DNA of 6,659 nucleotides from JBMYQA01 sp049600855 (lineage in GTDB: Bacteria; Bacteroidota; Bacteroidia; Cytophagales; Flammeovirgaceae), in the NCBI GenBank assembly GCA_049600855.1, contig JBMYQA010000320.1, positions 1 to 6,659 of the forward strand, given 5' to 3'. This document shows positions 1 to 6,457 of the stretch, piece after piece. The position numbers were made by a program, and so were the translations under genes. Each line of letters starts with the position of its first letter. The stretch's first letter is position 1. A model generated the notes under the pieces. That model was not told the DNA's origin. It ran no database searches and worked only from the letters and a program-made list of their open reading frames with translations.

Positions 1-5
1 ATAGA

Positions 6-1340
6 CTAGACATATTTGCTTCGCTGACAAATTTGAGCTTGTGCTTTTTTAGCTTTCCAATCAAGTGTCATTAAAGCGCCATTTTCTTCATCATTCCAAG
101 TGACGTACACGATTTTAGTGCCATCAGGTGAGAAGCTAGGTTCAAATTCAAAGTCCTTACCAGCAGTTAAGCGTGTTGGCTTGCCATTTGGTAATTGCTT
201 TTTCCACAAATAACCTACTGCACTAAATACCAACCATTGTTCATCAGGGGAGGTGATGGCGTGACGAATCACATGGGCTTTAAATTTATCGGGAGAGACA
301 TTTTGTTTGAAACGAACGGCTTCGGCAATTTTATGTTTTGATGCTACGTTAAATGGAATTTCTTTCGCTTCTGAACAATCAACATTTACGCGCCAAATTT
401 TTCCATTTCCCCAAATGACAATTTCCTGATTATTGGGCATCCAATTAAAACCAGTATACACACCAAAAATTGCCCAAGCTTCTTGCTGATCTTTACTTAA
501 GCCATCAAATATGGGTTTCTCTTCTCCTGTTTCTAGGTCATGTAAATAGAGTACGGATTTTTCTCTGACTCTTTTCACAAAGGCCAAGGTTTTTCCATCT
601 CTGGAGATTTGGGGGCGACATGCGCCTCCAGGTCCACCTGTAATGGTTTCAATTTCCCCCGTTTCCCGATCATAACGCTTAATCACATAAATTTGACTAT
701 TGGGATCTTTATTGTATTGAAAAAATCCGCCAGGATACATATCCTCACTGTAATAAATGTAACGCCCGTCAGATGATACGGATGGTTCATTTAAGTCTTG
801 TTGTTTATTTTTTTTCTTGGTGAGTTGGATGCCACTGCCTCCTGAGATGTGATACATCCAAAGTTCTCCTGCGCCGAGCGATCGGGTAGAGGTGAAGTGT
901 TTTCGGGCAATGAGGTAGTTGCCATCTGGTGTCCATACTGGATTATTGAGTAGCCGAAAGCTTTCTTTGGTAATTTGTTTTGCATCGCTACCATCCGCAT
1001 TCATGACCCAAATATTATCGCCTCCACCAGCATCAGAGGTGAAACAAATTTTTGAACCATCGGCACTAAAACGAGGCTGTACCTCAAAAGGGTGCCCAGT
1101 GCGCAATGCCTTGGCCTCACCTCCTGAAATGGGGATGCTGTAAATGTCTCCCAACAGGTCGAAAATAATCGTTTGCCCATCAGGACTGACATCTAAGTTC
1201 ATCCAAGTACCTTCATCTGTGACAAACGCAACTTCTTTAAACGGGCCTGGCGGTTGGTTTACATCCCACTTTTTATCGTCTTGCGTCCAAGCAAGGCTAG
1301 GGATGAACAGTAAAAGAAATAGTAGTGTAGTTGATTTCAT
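6..1340 (-). CDS. Exported TolB-like beta-propeller protein, N-terminal part of an amidohydrolase-type protein; truncated or frameshifted
   Basis: Seen: residues 1-19 form a signal peptide (Lys2, a Leu/Phe-rich core, then LAWT before Gln20), so the product is exported to the periplasm or outer envelope. The rest is a chain of PD40/TolB-type propeller blades with SPDG-like turns near residues 51-55, 91-95, 136-140, 188-192, 245-249, 363-366 and 403-407. The segment GGGDNIWVMNADGSDAKQIT (105-124) is a textbook TolB blade. Known: Bacteroidota proteins with this N-terminus are usually about 1,000 residues or more, with a metal-dependent amidohydrolase domain after the propeller. Here the frame stops at residue 444, just after the last blade, and the catalytic domain is absent. 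The final residues (about 433-444) do not look like the family. A run of six A (minus strand) precedes them, and both other frames stay open from there to the window edge, so a frameshift or sequence error is likely. The substrate is unknown. The gene lies 129 bp downstream of the SDR gene but beyond that gene's terminator, so it is probably transcribed separately. No clear promoter was found. Confidence 0.85.
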   Translation of the reverse strand: MKSTTLLFLLLFIPSLAWTQDDKKWDVNQPPGPFKEVAFVTDEGTWMNLDVSPDGQTIIFDLLGDIYSIPISGGEAKALRTGHPFEVQPRFSADGSKICFTSDAGGGDNIWVMNADGSDAKQITKESFRLLNNPVWTPDGNYLIARKHFTSTRSLGAGELWMYHISGGSGIQLTKKKNKQQDLNEPSVSSDGRYIYYSEDMYPGGFFQYNKDPNSQIYVIKRYDRETGEIETITGGPGGACRPQISRDGKTLAFVKRVREKSVLYLHDLETGEEKPIFDGLSKDQQEAWAIFGVYTGFNWMPNNQEIVIWGNGKIWRVNVDCSEAKEIPFNVASKHKIAEAVRFKQNVSPDKFKAHVIRHAITSPDEQWLVFSAVGYLWKKQLPNGKPTRLTAGKDFEFEPSFSPDGTKIVYVTWNDEENGALMTLDWKAKKAQAQICQRSKYV

Positions 1341-1418
1341 GTAAGTTACTGATTTAAGTGAATGAGTAGTGAGTAGTTGTGGATAAAACGAGTTTTTATA
1401 AATGATCTCTTAAATAAT

Positions 1419-1450
1419 AAAAACCATCTAGTTTATGCTAGATGGTTTTT
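1419..1450 (-). terminator. Rho-independent terminator of the SDR gene
   Basis: A perfect 13-bp inverted repeat (arms 1419-1431 and 1438-1450, core CCATCTAG/CTAGATGG) surrounds a 6-base loop. On the minus strand it ends in five T followed by further T-rich sequence, 20 bases after the SDR stop codon. The symmetric A and T flanks would also allow it to work on the plus strand. It separates the SDR transcript from the propeller gene downstream. Confidence 0.9.
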
Positions 1451-1469
1451 ATCATCATATAGTTCGTTT

Positions 1470-2213
1470 TTACCAATCATGCTCTTGACCGTCCCAATCG
1501 AAAAATTTACCAGAATGTTCAATGGTTAAGCGGTTTAAAACATTATCGATTAATCGTTGTACCGATTCTTCGGGCGTAAGGTTTGCGCTAAATCCTCCCA
1601 TTCGTGTTTGTACCCAACCTGGATTCACTGAAACGGTAATAATTCCTTCGGGTGTTAAATCATGCGCTAAAGCCCTGGTCATCATGTTTAACGCTGCTTT
1701 ACTAGTGGCATAACTGTAATTACTTCCTGTATTTTTCAGACTAATGGAGCCTAACCAAGAGGACATATTCAAAATTTTAGGCTGATCACCTTTTGCTAAT
1801 AGATTCACAAGGTGTTTGGCTACAATAATTGGAGCAATTCCATTGATGTGAATCATGTTTAGAATTTCTTTCGGATCGAGATGTGCTAAACGAAAGTTTT
1901 TGAGAAAGGTCATCTCATTGTGGGTACTTTTAGAATTGATTCCCGCATTGTTGATGAGTAAATCGAGTTTACCATATTGTTCCTCAATTTCTTTAGCAAG
2001 GAGTTTAATGCTAGTTTCATCGGTTACATCTAGGCGATGAGGAAACACCTCGATATTCTCCTTTCTGAGTTTCTCGGCACTAGCAGTAGCTTTCTCCAGG
2101 CTACGAGCAGTGAGTAGGATGGTGTAGTCCATCTTTCCCAATTGCTTACACCAAGCTAAACCTAAACCACGATTAGCCCCTGTCACAAGTGCATATTTTT
2201 TAGCTGTCTCCAT
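1470..2213 (-). CDS. Short-chain dehydrogenase/reductase (SDR), CsgA/sniffer-like carbonyl reductase type
   Basis: Predicted cytosolic NAD(P)H-dependent oxidoreductase of 247 residues, the normal size for a classical SDR. Seen: the nucleotide-binding TGANRGLG (11-18), LDV with Asp62 contacting the adenine, NNAG (88-91), Asn124 in the HINGIAP helix, the catalytic serine in NMSSWLGS (probably Ser152), Tyr168 and Lys172 in the YATSK motif, and NPGWVQT (198-204) after the active site. The Ser-Tyr gap is a few residues longer than in FabG, as in the CsgA/sniffer subgroup. Arg37, after the second beta strand, suggests NADPH, which is an inference. The C-terminus SGKFFDWDGQEHDW is typical of reductases of this subgroup. 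The true substrate cannot be read from the sequence. All catalytic residues are present and the gene looks intact. The start is chosen because Rossmann strand 1 (KKYALVTG) begins five residues later and a promoter lies just upstream. The gene is probably monocistronic, ending at its own terminator. Confidence 0.93.
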   Translation of the reverse strand: METAKKYALVTGANRGLGLAWCKQLGKMDYTILLTARSLEKATASAEKLRKENIEVFPHRLDVTDETSIKLLAKEIEEQYGKLDLLINNAGINSKSTHNEMTFLKNFRLAHLDPKEILNMIHINGIAPIIVAKHLVNLLAKGDQPKILNMSSWLGSISLKNTGSNYSYATSKAALNMMTRALAHDLTPEGIITVSVNPGWVQTRMGGFSANLTPEESVQRLIDNVLNRLTIEHSGKFFDWDGQEHDW

Positions 2214-2240
2214 TTTATTTGTTTCTTGATTGAAGGTTTG

Positions 2241-2272
2241 GGAATATACAGTTGATCTGGCAAATCGGCAAA
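2241..2272 (-). promoter_or_regulatory. Candidate Bacteroidota-type promoter for the SDR gene
   Basis: On the minus strand a TTTG -33 element (2272-2269) is followed after 20 bases by TATATTCC (2248-2241), which matches the first six positions of the TAnnTTTG -7 consensus. Transcription would start near 2235, giving a leader of about 20 bases. The -7 box lacks the final TG, so this is a moderate match. Confidence 0.45.
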
Positions 2273-2308
2273 TTCATGAAGAAAACAAAATTGTATTTCA
2301 TGATGCAC

Positions 2309-2322
2309 TTGTTTGCAAACAA
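2309..2322. promoter_or_regulatory. Perfect 14-bp palindrome, candidate operator between divergent genes
   Basis: TTGTTTGCAAACAA is its own reverse complement. It sits about 37 bp upstream of the SDR -33 box and about 35 bp upstream of the -33 box of the TerB-like gene, almost midway between the two promoters. This size and symmetry suit a dimeric DNA-binding regulator acting on either or both genes. No regulator gene lies in the window, so the binding protein is unknown. Confidence 0.4.
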
Positions 2323-2356
2323 TCCTTAATCATTAACATCGGTTAAGTACTAAATT

Positions 2357-2389
2357 ATTGATTCTTATTCCCGAAAAAAAGTATATTTG
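2357..2389 (+). promoter_or_regulatory. Bacteroidota-type promoter for the TerB-like gene
   Basis: ATTG (2357-2360) is followed after 21 bases by TATATTTG (2382-2389), an exact TAnnTTTG -7 box. Transcription would start near 2396, giving a leader of about 60 bases. The AAAGGAG at 2391-2396 resembles a Shine-Dalgarno sequence but is some 60 bases from the start codon, too far to act as one. Confidence 0.65.
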
Positions 2390-2457
2390 GAAAGGAGCTA
2401 CTTAAAATCGTTAAGCTAGCTTTAGAACCGAATTTTAATGACCTTAATCCCTTTGTA

Positions 2458-3393
2458 ATGGAAAACAACCCTTTGTTGAATTACGATGAAAATCAACGTA
2501 CGGCTTATTTAGTGCTATTGGCTTCTGTAGCTACTGCTGATCATGAAAATAGTGAAGGAGAAGTGGCTTTTATGCAGCAAATTTGTTCGGTTGCTCAAAT
2601 TTCTGAGGCAAGCATCCAGCAAGTAAGTGATGCGATGACTAACCCAAGTGGCGTAAACTATACTGCGCACATTGGAGCCCTGAAGGATAGTGATCTAAAA
2701 TATGCTTTGGTAACCGATGTGATCAATATGATTCATGCGGATGGTGACATGGATGCAGATGAATTAGGGCATGTAAAACGTTTAAATGCCGCATTAGGAA
2801 TTAATGATCAGCAATTTGAGTTGATGACACAATACGTGAAAGAAGCAAATACCCAAGCTGCTGCGCAAGAAGGAACGCCAGGGGTGTTGGGCTTTTTAGG
2901 TGGCGGAAATAGCAGTGAAGGCGGCGGACTTGGTGATTTGTTAGGAACTGCTGCTGGTTTTCTACAGAACTCTGGATTGTTACAACAATTTCAACAGCAA
3001 GGAATTCCTACACAAAACTTCCAATCGGGTTCGACAATGGGAACCATTTTGAGTGGTTTAGCTACAAACTTGATTCAATCTCAATTAGGAGGAGGGCAAC
3101 AACAAGGAGGAAATAGTGGTGGTGGATTACTCGGTGGTCTAGTAAATGCTGCGATGAACTCTGGCGGAGCGCCTTCTGGTGGAACACAATCTAGTGGCGG
3201 CATGGGAGGATTACTGTCTAATGTATTGGGAAGCCAAGCAGGGCAACAAATGATTGGTGGCTTAATTTCCAATGTACTCGGTAGCAATCAACAAGGAAGT
3301 GGTTTGCCAAATCTTTCGAATATCCTTGGAGGTGGTGGAAGACCTGCACAAAAATCTGGAATGGGTGGATTAATGGATATGCTATTAAAATAA
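2458..3393 (+). CDS. TerB-like domain protein with Gly/Gln-rich repetitive C-terminal tail
   Basis: Residues about 10-132 form an all-helical TerB (tellurite-resistance protein B-like) domain. Both half-repeats are visible: LASVATADHENSEGE (21-35) and MIHADGDMDADELGHVKRL (91-109), each an acidic helix start of the kind that binds metal in TerB relatives. Residues about 145-311 are a tail rich in Gly, Gln, Ser and Asn that carries short amphipathic repeats: GLGDLLGTAAGFL (157-169), GGLLGGLV (222-229), GGLLSNVLGS (250-259), GGLISNVLGS (267-276), LSNILGGGG (286-294) and GGLMDMLLK at the end. No signal peptide or clear membrane helix was found, so the product is probably cytosolic or peripheral to the membrane. 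The start follows a good promoter, and the TerB fold begins about ten residues in. No ter operon partner is nearby, so a tellurite-resistance role is not supported. The function is unknown; the tail suggests self-association or membrane contact, which is inference only. The gene is a single unit between its own promoter and terminator. Confidence 0.85.
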   Translation: MENNPLLNYDENQRTAYLVLLASVATADHENSEGEVAFMQQICSVAQISEASIQQVSDAMTNPSGVNYTAHIGALKDSDLKYALVTDVINMIHADGDMDADELGHVKRLNAALGINDQQFELMTQYVKEANTQAAAQEGTPGVLGFLGGGNSSEGGGLGDLLGTAAGFLQNSGLLQQFQQQGIPTQNFQSGSTMGTILSGLATNLIQSQLGGGQQQGGNSGGGLLGGLVNAAMNSGGAPSGGTQSSGGMGGLLSNVLGSQAGQQMIGGLISNVLGSNQQGSGLPNLSNILGGGGRPAQKSGMGGLMDMLLK

Positions 3394-3408
3394 AAATAGC
3401 GCACTGTA

Positions 3409-3445
3409 AAAAAAGCGGACTAACTTATTGTCAGTCCGCTTTTTT
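3409..3445. terminator. Bidirectional intrinsic terminator between the convergent TerB-like gene and ahcY
   Basis: A 13-bp perfect stem (3409-3421 with 3433-3445, core GCGGACT/AGTCCGC) encloses an 11-base loop. Six A lie on the left flank and six T on the right, so a T tract follows the hairpin on either strand. It lies 15 bases after the TerB-like stop codon and 17 bases after the ahcY stop, serving both. Confidence 0.93.
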
Positions 3446-3462
3446 ATGCTTCTTATAGCAAA

Positions 3463-4770
3463 TTAATATCTATAATGCTCAGGCTTAAACGGTCCCTCAA
3501 CTGCTACACCAATGTAATCAGCTTGATCTTTAGAAAGCTCTTCTAATTCCACACCGATTTTTTCTAAGTGTAAGCGCGCTACTTTCTCGTCTAAGTGCTT
3601 AGGCAACATGTAAACTTTGTTCTCGTAGTTTGCGTTGTTTTGCCACAACTCTAACTGTGCCAACGTTTGGTTCGTAAATGAGTTTGACATTACGAATGAA
3701 GGGTGACCTGTCGCACAACCTAAGTTTACTAAACGTCCTTCTGCTAATACGATTAATTCATTGCCATCCACATTGTAAACATCTACTTGAGGCTTAACCG
3801 TATATTTAGTATCACCATAAGTACCGTTTAACCAAGCCATGTCAATTTCATTATCGAAGTGACCGATATTACAAACGATCGTTTTATCCTTCATCATTCT
3901 GAAGTGCTTTTCAGTGATGATGTCTTTGTTACCTGTTGCAGTAACTACGATGTTTGCTTGAGGAATAGCATTATCCATTTTCAATACTGGATAGCCGTCC
4001 ATAGCTGCTTGTAAAGCACAGATAGGATCAATTTCAGTAACGATTACACGTGCACCAGCACCTCTCAATGATTGTGCAGTACCTTTACCTACGTCACCAT
4101 AACCAGCAACTACAGCTACTTTACCAGCCATCATCACGTCTGTCGCTCTACGGATAGCATCTACAGCAGACTCACGGCAACCGTATTTGTTATCAAATTT
4201 AGACTTCGTTACCGAGTCATTGATGTTGATTGCAGGTAATGGTAATGTTCCTCCTTTTACTCGATCGTATAGACGAAGCACACCAGTTGTTGTTTCTTCA
4301 GAAATGCCACGAATATCTTTAACGAGTTCAGGATAGCGATCTAATACCATATTAGTTAGGTCACCACCATCATCTAAGATCATGTTCAATGGTTTTCCTC
4401 CTTCAAAGGCAAATAGTGTTTGTTCGATGCACCAATCAAATTCTTCTTCAGTCATGCCTTTCCATGCGAACACAGGCACACCAGCTTTTGCAATGGCAGC
4501 AGCAGCTTGATCCTGAGTAGAGAAGATGTTACAAGAGGACCAAGTTACTTCAGCTCCTAATTCTACCAAAGTTTCGATAAGTACGGCTGTTTGGATTGTC
4601 ATGTGCAAACAACCAGCAATACGAGCACCTTTGAGGGGTTTTGATTCTCCAAATTCTTCTCTTAGCGCCATCAAACCTGGCATTTCTGCCTCTGCAAGAT
4701 GAATTTCTTTTCTACCCCAATCAGCTAAAGCAATATCTTTAACTTTGTACTGCAATTTATCTTCTACCAT
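3463..4770 (-). CDS. ahcY: S-adenosylhomocysteinase (S-adenosyl-L-homocysteine hydrolase)
   Basis: NAD-dependent cytosolic enzyme that reversibly splits S-adenosylhomocysteine into adenosine and homocysteine. It removes the product inhibitor of methyltransferases and feeds the methionine cycle. The 435 residues align without gaps of note to the human-type enzyme (offset +3 over most of the length). Seen: His56 in CLHMTIQTAVL, Asp134 in DDGGD, Glu159 in GISEETTTGV, Lys189, Asp193, Asn194 and Cys198 in NDSVTKSKFDNKYGC, the NAD-binding GYGDVGKG (223-230) with Glu246, His304 in NIGHFDNEID, His356 in GHPSFVMSNSF, and the C-terminal KPEHYRY whose Lys429 and Tyr433 reach the neighbouring subunit's NAD in the tetramer. 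The insertion of about 40 residues found in many proteobacterial homologues is absent. The start is supported by a strong promoter about 55 bases upstream. It follows rarA in the same direction with a 96-bp gap but has its own promoter. Intact; identification is secure. Confidence 0.99.
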   Translation of the reverse strand: MVEDKLQYKVKDIALADWGRKEIHLAEAEMPGLMALREEFGESKPLKGARIAGCLHMTIQTAVLIETLVELGAEVTWSSCNIFSTQDQAAAAIAKAGVPVFAWKGMTEEEFDWCIEQTLFAFEGGKPLNMILDDGGDLTNMVLDRYPELVKDIRGISEETTTGVLRLYDRVKGGTLPLPAININDSVTKSKFDNKYGCRESAVDAIRRATDVMMAGKVAVVAGYGDVGKGTAQSLRGAGARVIVTEIDPICALQAAMDGYPVLKMDNAIPQANIVVTATGNKDIITEKHFRMMKDKTIVCNIGHFDNEIDMAWLNGTYGDTKYTVKPQVDVYNVDGNELIVLAEGRLVNLGCATGHPSFVMSNSFTNQTLAQLELWQNNANYENKVYMLPKHLDEKVARLHLEKIGVELEELSKDQADYIGVAVEGPFKPEHYRY

Positions 4771-4825
4771 TGAATAAAAGAGTTAAATATTAAGAATGTA
4801 AAATTTCAGTTTTTTAAATATCGTG

Positions 4826-4856
4826 CAAAGATAGTTATTAAATTGACCAACCACAA
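4826..4856 (-). promoter_or_regulatory. Bacteroidota-type promoter for ahcY
   Basis: On the minus strand TTG (4856-4854) is followed after 20 bases by TATCTTTG (4833-4826), an exact TAnnTTTG box. The predicted start near 4819 leaves a leader of about 50 AT-rich bases. This is the best promoter match in the window and fits a highly expressed housekeeping gene. No SAM or SAH riboswitch-like structure was recognised in the leader. Confidence 0.75.
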
Positions 4857-4859
4857 TTT
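4840..4859. promoter_or_regulatory. Dyad overlapping the ahcY -33 element, candidate operator
   Basis: AAATTG (4840-4845) and CAATTT (4854-4859) are exact inverted repeats separated by 8 bases. The left arm lies in the promoter spacer and the right arm covers the -33 TTG, so a bound dimer would block RNA polymerase. The arms are short and AT-rich, so chance is possible. As an RNA hairpin it would be weak and lacks a T tract, so it is a poor candidate for a rarA terminator. Confidence 0.25.
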
Positions 4860-4866
4860 TGATGAA

Positions 4867-6138
4867 TTAATACCCATACTTGTCCTTCCAAAGGGTTTTC
4901 ATTCTTTTCCGCATCTCATTTTCTCTTGGATTATTGGAAGGATCATATAACGTTGTCCCCTCAATTTCGGCAGGCAAAAACTCTTGTTCCACAAAGTTCC
5001 CTGCATAATTATGGGCATATTTGTAGCCTTTACCATATCCTTGTTGCTTCATTAACTTCGTTGGTGCATTTCGAATATGCATGGGCACAGCTAAGTTGCC
5101 TGTCTCTTTCACCAGTTGCTTAGCTTTGCGAATCGCCATATACGATGCATTACTTTTGGGCGATGTAGCCAAGTAAACCACTACTTGAGCCAAAATGATT
5201 TCAGCTTCGGGAAAACCAACAAAATTGACGGCCTGAAAGCAATTGGTGGCCATCACCAACGCAGTGGGATTCGCAAGACCTATATCTTCTGAAGCTAGAA
5301 TCAACATTCGTCTGGCAATAAACTTAGGATCTTCTCCGCCTTCAATCATGCGCGCCAGCCAATAGATGGCCGCATTAGGATCACTACCGCGCAATGATTT
5401 AATGAATGCAGAGACGATATCGTAATGTTGCTCTCCTGACTTATCGTATAATACGGTTTTCTTTTGGGCAACAGCAATTACCTTTTCATTGGTGATAACG
5501 ATGTTTTCTTCATCTTGATAGGCATCAACAATGAGTTCAAGCAAATTGAGTAGCTTGCGTGCATCTCCTCCAGATAGGTTAAATAAGGCTTCGGTTTCTT
5601 GTAATGCTATAGGAAGTGATTGAAGTACTTCGTCTTTTTCGATGGCTTGGGTGACCAAGATCGTGAGCTCTTCTTTACTCAACTGTTTTAAGGTGTATAC
5701 TTGACAGCGTGAGAGTAGTGCTGAATTGACCTCAAAAGAAGGATTTTCAGTTGTTGCTCCAATCAAAGTAATAATCCCCTTTTCAACAGCGCCCAAAAGG
5801 GCATCTTGTTGTGCTTTATTGAAACGGTGAATTTCATCAATAAATAGAATGGTTCCTGGACGTGTTTTCGCTCGCTGTATGACTTCCCGCACTTCTTTTA
5901 CCCCTGAGCTAATGGCACTTAATGTATTAAACGGACGACCTGCGTTTTTGGCGATGAGTTGTGCGATGGTGGTTTTCCCTACGCCTGGAGGTCCCCATAA
6001 AATGAATGAGGATAGGCGTTTGCTTTCGATCATTTTGCGAATAACCGCTTGTTCGCCAAGGAGGTGCTTTTGACCAATAAAATCTTCTAGTTTTTGTGGT
6101 CTTACGCGCTCGGATAAGGGAATGTTAGTCAATAGCAT
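4867..6138 (-). CDS. rarA: Replication-associated recombination protein A (RarA/MgsA), AAA+ ATPase
   Basis: Cytosolic, DNA-associated AAA+ ATPase of the RarA/Mgs1/WRNIP1 family, related to clamp-loader subunits and acting at stalled or damaged replication forks. The 423 residues match the family length. Seen: the family N-terminus PLSERVRPQKLEDFIGQKHL (7-26), Walker A GPPGVGKTT (49-57), Walker B ILFIDEIH (97-104, Asp101 and Glu102), sensor 1 LIGATTEN (125-132), arginine finger Arg144 in LLSRCQVY, and sensor 2 Arg194 in GGDARKLLNLLE. The MgsA-type C-terminal tetramerisation region includes EDPKFIARRMLILASEDIGL (269-288), RNAPTKLMKQQGYGKGYKYA (356-375) and a C-terminal GTTLYDPSNNPRE (394-406). 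All ATPase residues are present. Start: the ATG lies six codons before the conserved PLSER segment. No strong promoter or terminator of its own was found, so read-through into ahcY 96 bp downstream is possible. Confidence 0.98.
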   Translation of the reverse strand: MLLTNIPLSERVRPQKLEDFIGQKHLLGEQAVIRKMIESKRLSSFILWGPPGVGKTTIAQLIAKNAGRPFNTLSAISSGVKEVREVIQRAKTRPGTILFIDEIHRFNKAQQDALLGAVEKGIITLIGATTENPSFEVNSALLSRCQVYTLKQLSKEELTILVTQAIEKDEVLQSLPIALQETEALFNLSGGDARKLLNLLELIVDAYQDEENIVITNEKVIAVAQKKTVLYDKSGEQHYDIVSAFIKSLRGSDPNAAIYWLARMIEGGEDPKFIARRMLILASEDIGLANPTALVMATNCFQAVNFVGFPEAEIILAQVVVYLATSPKSNASYMAIRKAKQLVKETGNLAVPMHIRNAPTKLMKQQGYGKGYKYAHNYAGNFVEQEFLPAEIEGTTLYDPSNNPRENEMRKRMKTLWKDKYGY

Positions 6139-6456
6139 AGGTAATGAAGTTTGATAAAATAGCTGTAATTAAATATTTTTAGAGGATGAACTTATTTCAA
6201 CCAACCTTTTGAAGCACTTTTTAAATAAGTTCTGATGAATGTGAACAAGTTCAGATCACTCGATTCGTCTAAACACTGCCAGAATAAAATAGAGCACCTT
6301 ACTAGTCTTCTGAGTGGTATATTCTCAAAAGGATAACTTCTCAGCATATCAAAAGTACATCATAGGGTACAGGATACTTAGATTGATTTAGTATCAAACA
6401 GTCTCTTAGAGCCTCAAAGAAAACGTTTTACAAATTAAACCAAGTTTTGAGAATAT
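6139..6456. other. Intergenic region of 318 bp between divergent rarA and the right-end gene
   Basis: No coding region, tRNA or other RNA gene was recognised. The rarA promoter must lie in its left part, but only weak matches were seen (for example TTG-N22-TATTTAAT on the minus strand, about 6203-6171). The region holds a 10-bp inverted repeat, an AAGTTC repeat cluster, a GATACT/AGTATC hairpin (6373-6378 with 6390-6395, 11-base loop) and one arm of a 13-bp inverted repeat whose other arm ends at 6457. No promoter matching TAnnTTTG was found for the plus-strand gene. Confidence 0.5.
6188..6256. repeat. Cluster of AAGTTC repeats upstream of rarA
   Basis: GAACTTATTT (6188-6197) and AAATAAGTTC (6223-6232) are perfect 10-bp inverted repeats with a 25-base gap. 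AAGTTCTGAT (6227-6236) recurs as AAGTTCAGAT (6247-6256) exactly 20 bp later, and the latter is part of the dyad TGAAC-AA-GTTCA (6242-6253). Repeats spaced by two helical turns suit a cooperative regulator, but the sequence is AT-rich and the binding protein is unknown. Confidence 0.4.
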
Positions 6457-6457
6457 A
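6318..6457. repeat. 13-bp perfect inverted repeat pair framing the upstream region of the right-end gene
   Basis: TATATTCTCAAAA at 6318-6330 is the exact reverse complement of TTTTGAGAATATA at 6445-6457, with 114 bases between. The right arm ends on the A of the proposed start codon at 6457. In a long leader transcript the arms could pair and hide the translation start; in DNA they could be paired protein sites. Both ideas are inference. Confidence 0.45.

Noticed and set aside
791..1344. Several open frames of 60-75 codons overlapping the propeller gene on both strands
   Set aside because: They lie inside a clearly coding, family-like frame and show no recognisable protein features.
1364..1377. 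Tandem 7-bp repeat GAGTAGT x2 upstream of the propeller gene
   Set aside because: Too short and only two copies; no positional link to a promoter was found.
1522..2040. Plus-strand frames opposite the SDR gene
   Set aside because: They are antisense shadows of an intact SDR with all catalytic motifs.
3081..3287. Minus-strand Pro/Cys-rich frame opposite the TerB-like gene tail
   Set aside because: Its Pro and Cys richness is the antisense reading of the Gly-rich repeats, and it has no independent support.
2458..3393. Tellurite-resistance assignment for the TerB-like gene
   Set aside because: No ter partner genes are present, and the repetitive tail is not found in canonical TerB.
4771..4825. 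Possible SAM/SAH riboswitch in the ahcY leader
   Set aside because: The leader is about 50 bases of AT-rich sequence with no conserved helices or motifs of those classes.
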